From NCBI GenBank assembly GCA_947498625.1, contig CANMKR010000003.1:124001-188000 (forward strand): a stretch of DNA of 64,000 nt. Reading direction: 5' to 3'. The position numbers were made by a program, and so were the translations under genes. Shown here piece after piece: positions 25,862 through 33,449 of the stretch. Below the pieces are notes generated by a model that was not told the DNA's origin, searched no databases, and worked only from the letters and a program-made list of their open reading frames with translations. How positions within the stretch are numbered: the first letter of the stretch is position 1; every line of letters starts with the position of its first letter. The DNA comes from an uncultured Kangiella sp. Its GTDB lineage: Bacteria > Pseudomonadota > Gammaproteobacteria > Enterobacterales > Kangiellaceae.

Positions 25862-26470
25862 ATGCTCAACTTTTTGAAAAACTACTGGTTCTTCATCGGT
25901 ATCAGTATCCTTGTGCTAGTCTTACTCTTACTAGAACCCGCTTCTTCGAACTGGCTAGCCTATCGACGCCTGTCAATCAGCAATGGGGAGGTTTGGCGTT
26001 TCCTAACTCCAAATCTAGTTCATTTAGGTGTCGTCCATACACTAATGAATCTTGCAGGTTTTTGGTTGATTGTCTTGATTTTCAGACCATTACTTAAAAT
26101 GCAAGATTGGATGATTTGGATCATTTCACTCTATATCTTGAATATTATTGGTATCCATCTGTTTTTACCTGAATTAAGCCGTTATGTAGGAATGTCGGGC
26201 GCCTTATATGGCTTAATTTCAGCTGCCTGCGTTGCTGAACTGCGTTTTAAAGTTAAGCTTAGCGGCTTGCTACTTATAATAGTAGGCTTAAAAATATTTG
26301 CGCCACAAATTTTTGGTATCACTGCAGAATATAGTGATTTTATTGGTGGTTATGTGGTCGAGGAGTCACACATTATTGGCTTTATTCAAGGGATATTTAT
26401 AGGATTATTTTGGCCAAAAAGCCGGTTAAGCAAACCGGCCTTTGAAGCTTTAATACAAAAGAAAAAATAA
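25862..26470 (+). CDS. rrtA: Rhombosortase (rhomboid-type intramembrane serine protease)
   Basis: It is expected to cleave GlyGly-CTERM tails of exported proteins so that they can be released or attached at the cell surface. The 202 residues hold about six membrane segments. The catalytic serine is S112 in YVGMSGALYGL and the catalytic histidine H170 in ESHIIGFIQG. The second-segment signature NLVHLGVVHTLMNLAG (H54, H59, N63) is that of the rhombosortase branch, and the short length with early WRFLTPNLVH fits it better than a general rhomboid. A likely substrate is the HAF-repeat protein at 1231-2541. The ATG abuts the stop of the XRE gene. Confidence 0.82.
   Translation: MLNFLKNYWFFIGISILVLVLLLLEPASSNWLAYRRLSISNGEVWRFLTPNLVHLGVVHTLMNLAGFWLIVLIFRPLLKMQDWMIWIISLYILNIIGIHLFLPELSRYVGMSGALYGLISAACVAELRFKVKLSGLLLIIVGLKIFAPQIFGITAEYSDFIGGYVVEESHIIGFIQGIFIGLFWPKSRLSKPAFEALIQKKK
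26416..26439 (-). terminator. Intrinsic terminator inside the 3' end of the rhombosortase gene
   Basis: The arms GCCGGTT (26421-26427) and AACCGGC (26433-26439) surround the loop AAGCA. On the minus strand the hairpin is followed by TTTTTGG. It lies about 40 bases past the minus-strand comEA stop, so it should end that transcript even though it sits inside the coding sequence of the convergent gene. Confidence 0.65.
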
Positions 26471-26480
26471 ACTCATTGGC

Positions 26481-26789
26481 TTACAAAACCAGTTTAAATT
26501 TATTTTTCTCTAAGGTTTTTTCACCGATACCTTTTACTGCCGTCAGCTCATTAATCGACTTAAATTCACCATAAGTTTCACGGTATTCAACAATAGCTTG
26601 CGCTTTCTTTAAGCCAACACCTTTTAAACTAGATGCCAACTGCTCAGCTGAGGCGGTATTGATATTTAATCGTGTAATGCTTTGCTCAACGGTTGTTCTA
26701 GGTTCTTTATCTTTTGCAATTACGATGTTCGACAAGACTGAAACAGCTAAAGTAATTACCGACAATGTTACGATTGATAGTTTTTTCAT
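26481..26789 (-). CDS. ComEA-like helix-hairpin-helix DNA-binding protein
   Basis: This 102-residue exported protein has a signal peptide (1-25, cleavage near VIA/KDK) and a tandem helix-hairpin-helix domain: NINTASAEQLASSLKGVGLKKAQAIVEYR followed by GEFKSINELTAVKGIGEKTLEK. This is the short ComEA type of gram-negative bacteria, which binds incoming DNA in the periplasm during natural transformation. The family also has members with other roles, and no competence genes are adjacent. It follows pyrF on the same strand by 63 bases and has a probable terminator at 26416-26439. Confidence 0.9.
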   Translation of the reverse strand: MKKLSIVTLSVITLAVSVLSNIVIAKDKEPRTTVEQSITRLNINTASAEQLASSLKGVGLKKAQAIVEYRETYGEFKSINELTAVKGIGEKTLEKNKFKLVL

Positions 26790-26852
26790 TTTAATCTCCT
26801 TTGAAATGAATTCGTCCTTTGACGATATTAATTTATTGGAGATTTATCTTAG

Positions 26853-27560
26853 CTACAAGTCGACTACTAAGCTTTCAGAGATTTCGCACAAACTTTTTAG
26901 CGGATCTTCAGCTTGGGTAATGGGTCGGCCAATCACTAGAAAATCAGAACCTGCCTGGAGCGCTTTTACAGGCGTCATAATTCTTGATTGATCGCCTACG
27001 TCAGCTCCCGCAGGACGAATTCCTGGTGTTATCAATTTAAAGTCATCACCAAATTTCTCTTTCAAGGCTTGCGCTTCCCATGCAGAGCACACAACTCCAT
27101 CGAGCCCAGCCTCTTTTGTCAAACCTGCTAAGTGCAGTACCTGTTCCGTTAACGTATTTTGATAGCCAAGCTTTTTATAATTGGCTTCATCCATGCTAGT
27201 GAGCATCGTTACTGCTATTAAGATCGGTTTATCATCGCCATAAGCTTGTACAGCTGCATTAGCCTTTTGCATCATTTCAATGCCACCTGCGGCATGAACA
27301 TTAGTCATCCAAACGCCTAGCTCAGCAGCTGCTCGACAAGCTTTGGCTACCGTATTTGGAATATCATGAAACTTTAAATCAAGAAAAACCTTGAAGTCTT
27401 TTTTTACTAGCTTTTTAACGAACTTAGGGCCGAATAAAGTAAACATTTCTTTGCCCACTTTAAGCGCTGCCAAATTCGGATCTAACTGATCAACTAATGC
27501 TAGCGCATTTTTTTTATTATCGTAATCGAGTGCTACGATAATTTTTGGATCTTGCTTCAT
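26853..27560 (-). CDS. pyrF: Orotidine 5'-phosphate decarboxylase
   Basis: It decarboxylates OMP to UMP, the last step of de novo pyrimidine synthesis. The 235-residue TIM barrel has the N-terminal VALDYDN strand, the catalytic DLKFHDIPNTV motif (Lys and Asp of the charged network), and the phosphate-binding end TPGIRP and LVIGRPIT. Length is typical of subfamily 1 enzymes such as those of enterobacteria. It follows lapB by seven bases, a linkage common in gammaproteobacteria. Confidence 0.96.
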   Translation of the reverse strand: MKQDPKIIVALDYDNKKNALALVDQLDPNLAALKVGKEMFTLFGPKFVKKLVKKDFKVFLDLKFHDIPNTVAKACRAAAELGVWMTNVHAAGGIEMMQKANAAVQAYGDDKPILIAVTMLTSMDEANYKKLGYQNTLTEQVLHLAGLTKEAGLDGVVCSAWEAQALKEKFGDDFKLITPGIRPAGADVGDQSRIMTPVKALQAGSDFLVIGRPITQAEDPLKSLCEISESLVVDL

Positions 27561-27567
27561 ATGAACG

Positions 27568-28743
27568 TTACTCGCCTTCTATACCTTGGATAGGTTTAAT
27601 GGAACTCCAGTCTTTACAACTAGGACATTGCCAATGAATAATTCGACCATTGAAACCACAGTTATGACATACATAGCGAGGCTTTCTTTCTACCAACTTT
27701 TCAACGATTCCGTCCAGTAACTGTAGGCTTGGTTTAGCTGAATCGTGAGCATGTTCTATATGCATACTGATTAATTGATGCAAGCCTTTAAGGGAAGGCT
27801 TTTCTCGCAAATGCATCCCTATCTTTTCTGCTGCCGCACGATCTCCCTGCTCTTTCTTTATAATCTTTGAAAGTTCAATCACTGCAGAGACACCGGCGCC
27901 TTTTTCGATACTTTGCTGCAAAAATTTCAGATACCCTTTTTCATCTTTTCGTTGTTCAAAAGCTTCTTTAAGATTGTGCAACGCTTCAGGTAAAAAGGCG
28001 ATGTCTTGCTCAAGCAACTTGCTATAGGCTTTGATTGCAGCTTTATAATTCGAATCTTCAAAATATATATCGCCTTGCAATAAACTGGCTCTAACCGAGT
28101 TAGGGTTGGCTACTAAAGCCTTTTTAATGGTAGCTAATGCCGTTTTGAGATCTTTGCCATTTTTCTTTTCAGTAGCCAGCTCGCAGTAATAATGAGCAAT
28201 AGCTTTTGATTGTTTCTCACCCATGACTATTTCTAATTGCTCTGCTGTTTTAGCAGCTTGTTCCCAATCGCGAGTTGCTTGGTAAATATTTAAAAGCTGA
28301 TGCAAAGAATCTTTTTTGTGCTTTGGCTCTGCTAACAATTTATCAAACAAGTTAGTGGCACGATCGTACATGCCAACGGCTTGATAATCGACAGCCAGCT
28401 CATATAAAGCTTTATTATGATTTTTCTTTGAAAGTTGCGGTCTGGCAATGATGTTTTGATGCAGTCGAATCGCCCTATCTACTTCGCCTCTTTTGCGAAA
28501 TAAATGGCCTAATGCCATATGAGTGTCTACGGTATCCGTATCCACCTGTAGCAGATCTATAAAGGTATCAACCGCTTTATCTGGCTGCTCATTAAGTAAG
28601 TAATTGAGACCTTTTATATAGTTACTGGAAAGACTAGAAGGTTTCAATTCGGTTTTGTTTGAGTTTTTTTTACCCACTCGATAGCCAGAGAACACCGCAA
28701 TAGGCAATAACGCTAATATTGCCATCAGCACCCACTCATTCAT
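27568..28743 (-). CDS. lapB: Lipopolysaccharide assembly protein B
   Basis: It regulates LPS synthesis by presenting LpxC to the FtsH protease. The 391 residues start with a single membrane helix (about 4-21), continue with a TPR superhelix (about 35-340; ALGHLFRKRGEVDRAIRLHQNI is one clear repeat), and end in a rubredoxin-like metal site with two CxxC pairs, CHNCG and CPSC (about residues 359-376). The order lapA-lapB-pyrF and the tiny gaps are standard. The length and the metal site are complete. Confidence 0.94.
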   Translation of the reverse strand: MNEWVLMAILALLPIAVFSGYRVGKKNSNKTELKPSSLSSNYIKGLNYLLNEQPDKAVDTFIDLLQVDTDTVDTHMALGHLFRKRGEVDRAIRLHQNIIARPQLSKKNHNKALYELAVDYQAVGMYDRATNLFDKLLAEPKHKKDSLHQLLNIYQATRDWEQAAKTAEQLEIVMGEKQSKAIAHYYCELATEKKNGKDLKTALATIKKALVANPNSVRASLLQGDIYFEDSNYKAAIKAYSKLLEQDIAFLPEALHNLKEAFEQRKDEKGYLKFLQQSIEKGAGVSAVIELSKIIKKEQGDRAAAEKIGMHLREKPSLKGLHQLISMHIEHAHDSAKPSLQLLDGIVEKLVERKPRYVCHNCGFNGRIIHWQCPSCKDWSSIKPIQGIEGE

Positions 28744-28745
28744 GC

Positions 28746-29042
28746 CTAAAGATCTTCCTTGATCGGCATAGTTCTTAAGTTATTAAGCTCTTGCTCCGCT
28801 TTCTGTAATTTGCGTTTAGTGTTTTTTAACTGAGTTTTAGTTTTCAACAATGACAAACTAGACATGGATAAGCCAATAATCAAACCAAGAGCTAAACAAA
28901 TGGTTATCAGCAGTACTAACTGTACTGAAGCTTCTCCAAAAAGGTAGTTGAGTTGAATGGTTTGGTCGTTTTGATTAGCGAACATAAACGCTAATCCAAA
29001 TGCCACTAACAGCAATATTATGGCGATAAGTAATCTCACCAT
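28746..29042 (-). CDS. lapA: Lipopolysaccharide assembly protein A
   Basis: This 98-residue inner-membrane protein has two membrane segments (about 1-20 and 40-62) joined by the NQNDQTIQLNYLFGEASV loop, followed by a cytoplasmic coiled coil rich in Lys and Glu. This is the LapA (YciS) pattern; it works with LapB in LPS quality control. The AGGAGTTA ribosome binding site decides the ATG. It lies between ihfB (18 bases) and lapB (2 bases) in one operon. Confidence 0.9.
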   Translation of the reverse strand: MVRLLIAIILLLVAFGLAFMFANQNDQTIQLNYLFGEASVQLVLLITICLALGLIIGLSMSSLSLLKTKTQLKNTKRKLQKAEQELNNLRTMPIKEDL

Positions 29043-29060
29043 TAACTCCTAAAATTAATA

Positions 29061-29363
29061 TTATGGTTTTATCGGTTTATCTTTACCAGCATTAGTTCGT
29101 TCGCGTAACTCTTTTCCTGGCTTAAAATGTGGGACGTATTTACCATTCAAAGTTACCGACTCACCAGTTTTGGGGTTTCGACCAACTCTTGGAGCACGGT
29201 AGTGTAGAGAAAAACTCCCAAAACCACGAATTTCAATTCTGTCGCCACTTGCTAATGATTCCGACATCTGGTCAATCAAAGACTTCACCACCAACTCTAA
29301 ATCGCGAACCGATAATTGCGGGTTTTTATCGACTAATTTTTCGATTAATTGTGATTTTGTCAT
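29061..29363 (-). CDS. ihfB: Integration host factor subunit beta
   Basis: It is one half of the IHF DNA-bending heterodimer. The corrected protein is 100 residues starting [10 protein letters not shown], with the DNA-binding arm [24 protein letters not shown] and the C-terminal [16 protein letters not shown] use the ATG at 29361-29363 because AAAGGA precedes it and all IhfB proteins start there; an upstream GTG would add 11 residues with no support. It follows rpsA after a terminator and a 200-base gap, so it probably has its own promoter, and it leads into lapA-lapB. Confidence 0.96.
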   Translation of the reverse strand: MTKSQLIEKLVDKNPQLSVRDLELVVKSLIDQMSESLASGDRIEIRGFGSFSLHYRAPRVGRNPKTGESVTLNGKYVPHFKPGKELRERTNAGKDKPIKP

Positions 29364-29550
29364 ACATAAATCCTTTGTTCTTTTCGCCAACTGCACAACT
29401 TCAAGTGATTATTGTTCATCTACTTGTTATTTTTCTGACATTTGAACAACATAAAAAGTTTCAAAATTAGCCATGAAAAACTGCTAACTCATTTAATTAT
29501 ATAACATTTTCCTGCTTTTTTGGGAAATAGATGTAAAAAATTACAATCAT

Positions 29551-29579
29551 AAAAAAACCCGCCATAAAAGGCGGGTTTT
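29551..29579 (-). terminator. Intrinsic terminator of rpsA
   Basis: The arms AAAACCCGCC (29554-29563) and GGCGGGTTTT (29570-29579) enclose the loop ATAAAA. On the minus strand a run of seven T follows. It lies 22 bases after the rpsA stop. Confidence 0.85.
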
Positions 29580-29601
29580 ATAAAAAGCTACAAATTAGCG
29601 G

Positions 29602-31272
29602 TTAGTCGCCCATTTGCTCTTTTAACAAGTCACCTAAAGTTGAAGGTGAAGATGAAGGTTTGTCATTGCTAAACTCTTTGATAGCAGCTTGCTCTTCAGC
29701 ATGGTCTTTAGCTTTGATAGATAAGCTGATATTACGGCTCTTCTTATCAACACCGACAAACTTAGCTTCAACAGCATCGCCAGCGGCAAAGTGTTTAGTA
29801 GCGTCATCAACACGCTCAGAGCTAATGTCTGAAGCACGTAAGTAACCTTCTATGCCATCAGCTAGCTCAACTAAAACGCCTTTAGCATCTACTTCTTTAG
29901 CCGTACCTTTAACGATTGAACCTTTAGGATTAGCCGCTAAGAAATCAGATAAAGGATCAGCATCAACTTGCTTGATACCTAAAGAGATACGCTCGCGCTC
30001 AGCATCAACTGCTAATACCACTGCTTCAACTTCGTCGCCTTTCTTGAATTCACGAACAGCTTCTTCGCCAGACAATGTCCAAGAAATATCAGACAAGTGA
30101 ACTAAACCGTCGATGCCGCCGTTAAGACCGATGAAGATACCGAAGTCTGTGATTGACTTGATGTTACCAGTAACTTTGTCATTTTTAGCAAAGTTTGCTG
30201 CAAACTCATCCCATGGGTTAGGAATACATTGCTTAACACCTAATGAGATACGACGACGTTCTTCGTCAATATCCAACACCATTACTTCAACTTCGTCACC
30301 TAAGTTAACGACTTTAGAAGGATGGATGTTTTTGTTAGTCCAATCCATTTCTGAAACGTGTACTAAACCTTCAACGCCATCTTCGATTTCAACGAAACAA
30401 CCGTAGTCAGTTAAGTTAGTTACACGACCTTGAAGACGCGCGCCTTCAGGGTAACGGTTCATGATATCTACCCAAGGATCAGAGCCTAATTGCTTGATAC
30501 CTAGAGATACACGGTTACGCTCACGGTCAAATTTCAATACTTTAACGTCGATTTCGTCACCAACTTGAACTACTTCACTTGGGTGCTTAATGCGCTTCCA
30601 AGCCATATCTGTGATGTGCAATAAGCCGTCAACACCACCTAAATCTACGAATGCACCGTAGTCAGTTAAGTTCTTAACGATACCTTTAGCTTCTGAACCT
30701 TCTTCAAGGTTAGCAAGCAACTCTTCACGTTCAGCTGAATTCTCAGACTCAATCACTGCACGACGAGAAACCACAACATTGTTGCGTTTTTGATCTAACT
30801 TGATAACTTTAAAATCAAGCTCTACACCTTCAAGGTGTGTCGTATCACGTACTGGGCGAACGTCAACCAATGAACCAGGCAAGAATGCACGGATTGATTG
30901 AACTTCAACAGTGAAACCACCTTTAACTTTACCAGTGATAACACCTTTAATAGTTTCTTGTGCTTCGTGAGCAGATTCCAACACGCCCCATGCTGCGAAA
31001 CGCTTAGCGCGCTCACGAGATAGGCGAGTTTCACCGAAACCATCTTCTACTGCGTCTAATGCTACTTGAACTTCGTCACCAACCGTTACTTCCAACTCAC
31101 CTGTGTCACTTAAGAACTGGTTACGTGGGATAACGCCTTCAGATTTAAGACCAGCGTTAACGATCACAACTTCATTATCAATATCAACCACCACACCTGT
31201 GATGATTGCGCCTGGACGCATTTCTACGTTAGTTAAACTTTCTTCAAAAAGTTCTGCGAAATTTTCGCTCAT
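29602..31272 (-). CDS. rpsA: 30S ribosomal protein S1
   Basis: It binds mRNA and aids translation initiation. The 556 residues comprise six S1 RNA-binding repeats, each with the GxVxxxxxxGxFVxL pattern; [43 protein letters not shown] and [22 protein letters not shown] are repeats three to five. The C-terminal tail is short and charged. It lies between cmk and ihfB as in most gammaproteobacteria. The gap of 169 bases to cmk contains its leader, which in other species is the target of autoregulation. Confidence 0.97.
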   Translation of the reverse strand: MSENFAELFEESLTNVEMRPGAIITGVVVDIDNEVVIVNAGLKSEGVIPRNQFLSDTGELEVTVGDEVQVALDAVEDGFGETRLSRERAKRFAAWGVLESAHEAQETIKGVITGKVKGGFTVEVQSIRAFLPGSLVDVRPVRDTTHLEGVELDFKVIKLDQKRNNVVVSRRAVIESENSAEREELLANLEEGSEAKGIVKNLTDYGAFVDLGGVDGLLHITDMAWKRIKHPSEVVQVGDEIDVKVLKFDRERNRVSLGIKQLGSDPWVDIMNRYPEGARLQGRVTNLTDYGCFVEIEDGVEGLVHVSEMDWTNKNIHPSKVVNLGDEVEVMVLDIDEERRRISLGVKQCIPNPWDEFAANFAKNDKVTGNIKSITDFGIFIGLNGGIDGLVHLSDISWTLSGEEAVREFKKGDEVEAVVLAVDAERERISLGIKQVDADPLSDFLAANPKGSIVKGTAKEVDAKGVLVELADGIEGYLRASDISSERVDDATKHFAAGDAVEAKFVGVDKKSRNISLSIKAKDHAEEQAAIKEFSNDKPSSSPSTLGDLLKEQMGD

Positions 31273-31417
31273 TTGTTAGTACCTGATACCTTAATGGACA
31301 AAAAAGATAAGTCATCTGCCACATTAAGACTTGTTTCAAAATCACCAGATTAAGATCCGCTAATACTGGGTCAGTTAGTTAAGTTCGCTTATCATCCATG
31401 CAAGCAAACGGAATTCT

Positions 31418-31445
31418 CATATAATTCAGCCATGATCAAATTCAA
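31418..31445 (-). promoter_or_regulatory. Possible rpsA promoter
   Basis: On the minus strand, TTGAAT (31440-31445) and TATATG (31418-31423) are separated by 16 bases, at the cmk stop codon and about 150 bases before rpsA. The fit to sigma-70 boxes is only moderate; the position is what makes it plausible. Confidence 0.3.
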
Positions 31446-32140
31446 GAATTATGAATAAAATCAAGTATTTGCTGAACAACCTCATCAATCGTTAAGTCTG
31501 TGCTATCGACCTCTAAAGCCCCCTTGGCTGGCACCAATGGAGCCACTTCACGGGTACGGTCACGCTCATCCCTTTCGATGATGCTTTTCAAAAGGTGCGG
31601 AATACTAGCATTTACACCCTTTTCGGTCAACTGTTTATAGCGCCTATCCGCCCGTATTTCGGGGCTTGCAGTTAAAAAGACCTTATGTTTTGCGTCAGTA
31701 AAAACCACTGTTCCCATATCCCGACCATCCGCTACTAAACCTGGCTTTTGGCGAAATTGTCGCTGACGAGTCAAAAGCGCTTCTCGAACTTCTGGAATCG
31801 CAGCCACCTTCGACGCCATGGCACTGGTTTCATCCAAACGCAATTGCACGCCAACGTCTTCACCATTGAGAAGAATAACTTGCTCCGAACCGTCACTGGA
31901 AGGCTGGAAAATCACATCCAAATGCAAAGCCGCCTCTTCAATTGCCGCTATATCGTCTAGCGGTATATCATTTTTAATCACCGCCAGCGCGGTCAAACGA
32001 TACAAAGCCCCGCTATCGAGTAAATGATAACCGAGCTTTGTTGCAAGAATTTGACTGATGGTACCTTTACCTGAGCCACTTGGACCGTCAATGGTGATAA
32101 CTGCTGCGCTTTCTATATTGTTTTCGCTCATGGCTGCCAT
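31442..32140 (-). CDS. cmk: Cytidylate kinase
   Basis: It phosphorylates CMP and dCMP. The 232 residues carry the P-loop ITIDGPSGSGKGTIS at the N-terminus, DSGALYRLTALAV, the VADGRDMGTVVF motif and the basic RxxDR segment RDERDRTREVAPL near the lid. Two in-frame ATGs three codons apart are possible; the first overlaps the hisC stop (TAATG), indicating coupled translation, and AAAGG lies close to it. Length is normal. Confidence 0.96.
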   Translation of the reverse strand: MAAMSENNIESAAVITIDGPSGSGKGTISQILATKLGYHLLDSGALYRLTALAVIKNDIPLDDIAAIEEAALHLDVIFQPSSDGSEQVILLNGEDVGVQLRLDETSAMASKVAAIPEVREALLTRQRQFRQKPGLVADGRDMGTVVFTDAKHKVFLTASPEIRADRRYKQLTEKGVNASIPHLLKSIIERDERDRTREVAPLVPAKGALEVDSTDLTIDEVVQQILDFIHNS

Positions 32141-33243
32141 TAACCTTTGCTCATTTCAGTTAGGACACGGATAAACTTGGCATTCTCTTCTTCCAAACCA
32201 ATCGAAACCCGTAAATGATTTGGCATCTCGTAATTGGCAACAGGTCTAACAATCACACCTTTTTGCAACATTTCGTTGTACAAAGGTCCTGCATTTTGTT
32301 TCATATTCACAGTGATAAAGTTTGTCACAGAAGGAATATAGTCATAGCCAAATTCATTAAATGCACCAATCAATTGCTCCATCCCTGCCTTATTTACATC
32401 TAAAGCACGCTGTAAATATTCATGATCATCTAATACGGCTTCAGCCGCCGCTAATGCCAATGAGTTCATATTAAAAGGCTGACGAGGACGATTAATTAAA
32501 CCCGTAATTTCTTCATTGGCGACCGCATAACCGGCACGAACTCCGGCTAATCCGTAGGCTTTTGAGAAAGTGCGAGTCACTATTAAATTGGGGTATTCTT
32601 TAATCCACGGAATCGTTTGTGGATATTCAGCAAACTCGACATATTCATAATAGGCTTCATCCACCACCACTATCACATCATTTGGCACCTTATCCATAAA
32701 GGCCTTTAGATCAGTCGCATTATTCCAAGTACCCGTTGGATTGTTAGGATTAGCAATAAAAATCATACGAGTGTTAGTATTAATTGCTTCAGCAGTGGCT
32801 TCTAAATCATGCCCCCAATCTTTGGCAGGTATTTGAACGGCTTTAGCGCCAATCGCTTGGGTGACAATCGGATAAACTACAAAGGCATGCTGCGAGAAGA
32901 TCACTTCATGTTCCGGCTGCACAAAAACACGAGCAATTAACTCCAAAACGTCATTAGAACCATTACCAAGCGTAATTTGATTAATATCTACGCCACAACG
33001 CTCAGCCAATTTCGCTTTTAAATAATAGCCATTAGCATCAGGATAACGTGCCATTTCAGCAAACTCTTTTTCCATGGCGGCTTGTGCTTTACTGCTAATA
33101 CCAATTGGATTTTCATTACTAGCAAGCTTTACAATATTGGTGATCCCCAGCTCTCTTTCCAGCTCAGAAATCGGCTTACCTGGTTGATAAGGGTGTAATT
33201 TTTGAACGCCTGCGCCTGCTAAAGCAATAAAATCGCAACTCAT
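32140..33243 (-). CDS. hisC: Histidinol-phosphate/aromatic aminotransferase
   Basis: This PLP-dependent class I/II aminotransferase of 367 residues has the cofactor lysine K228 in RTFSKAYGLAGVRAGYA, the NPNNPTGT loop and VVVDEAYYEY. It belongs to the HisC2 group found in the gyrA-serC-pheA-hisC-tyrA-aroA-cmk cluster of pseudomonads and relatives. HisC2 enzymes often also use aromatic substrates, so it could supply tyrosine transamination for the homogentisate pathway, but that is inference. It directly precedes cmk (overlapping by one base), without the tyrA and aroA genes that usually lie between. Confidence 0.9.
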   Translation of the reverse strand: MSCDFIALAGAGVQKLHPYQPGKPISELERELGITNIVKLASNENPIGISSKAQAAMEKEFAEMARYPDANGYYLKAKLAERCGVDINQITLGNGSNDVLELIARVFVQPEHEVIFSQHAFVVYPIVTQAIGAKAVQIPAKDWGHDLEATAEAINTNTRMIFIANPNNPTGTWNNATDLKAFMDKVPNDVIVVVDEAYYEYVEFAEYPQTIPWIKEYPNLIVTRTFSKAYGLAGVRAGYAVANEEITGLINRPRQPFNMNSLALAAAEAVLDDHEYLQRALDVNKAGMEQLIGAFNEFGYDYIPSVTNFITVNMKQNAGPLYNEMLQKGVIVRPVANYEMPNHLRVSIGLEEENAKFIRVLTEMSKG

Positions 33244-33408
33244 GGTTTTCTCCGCTAATCCTGTCGTGTGATTGTTTTGTCGAACTTAAATATCCAAGGG
33301 CGCATATTATCCTTGAAATGCGTTAAGATTTCACCCTACTTTTTTAACAGTCAAACAGCTCTGACCATTATAATTTGCTACGAAATTCCGCTAACTACAC
33401 AAAAAATC

Positions 33409-33417
33409 TGGTATAAC
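33409..33417 (+). promoter_or_regulatory. Probable extended -10 promoter of the oligopeptidase gene
   Basis: TGGTATAAC is an extended -10 (TGnTATAAC) with a transcription start expected about 26 bases before the ATG at 33450. No good -35 is present, as is common for extended -10 promoters. Confidence 0.4.
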
Positions 33418-33449
33418 GTCTGCTATCAAAAATTCATTAGGAACTAGGT

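Noticed and set aside
29364-29396. Longer IHF beta starting at GTG
   Set aside because: AAAGGA and the conserved [10 protein letters not shown] start point to the ATG at 29363.
30113-30406. Ser/Thr-rich plus-strand frame that could suggest a surface protein
   Set aside because: It is the complement of an S1 repeat and has no start signals.
29602-31272. Several long open frames on both strands inside rpsA
   Set aside because: They are shadows of the repetitive, codon-biased rpsA gene; no ribosome binding sites or domain patterns.
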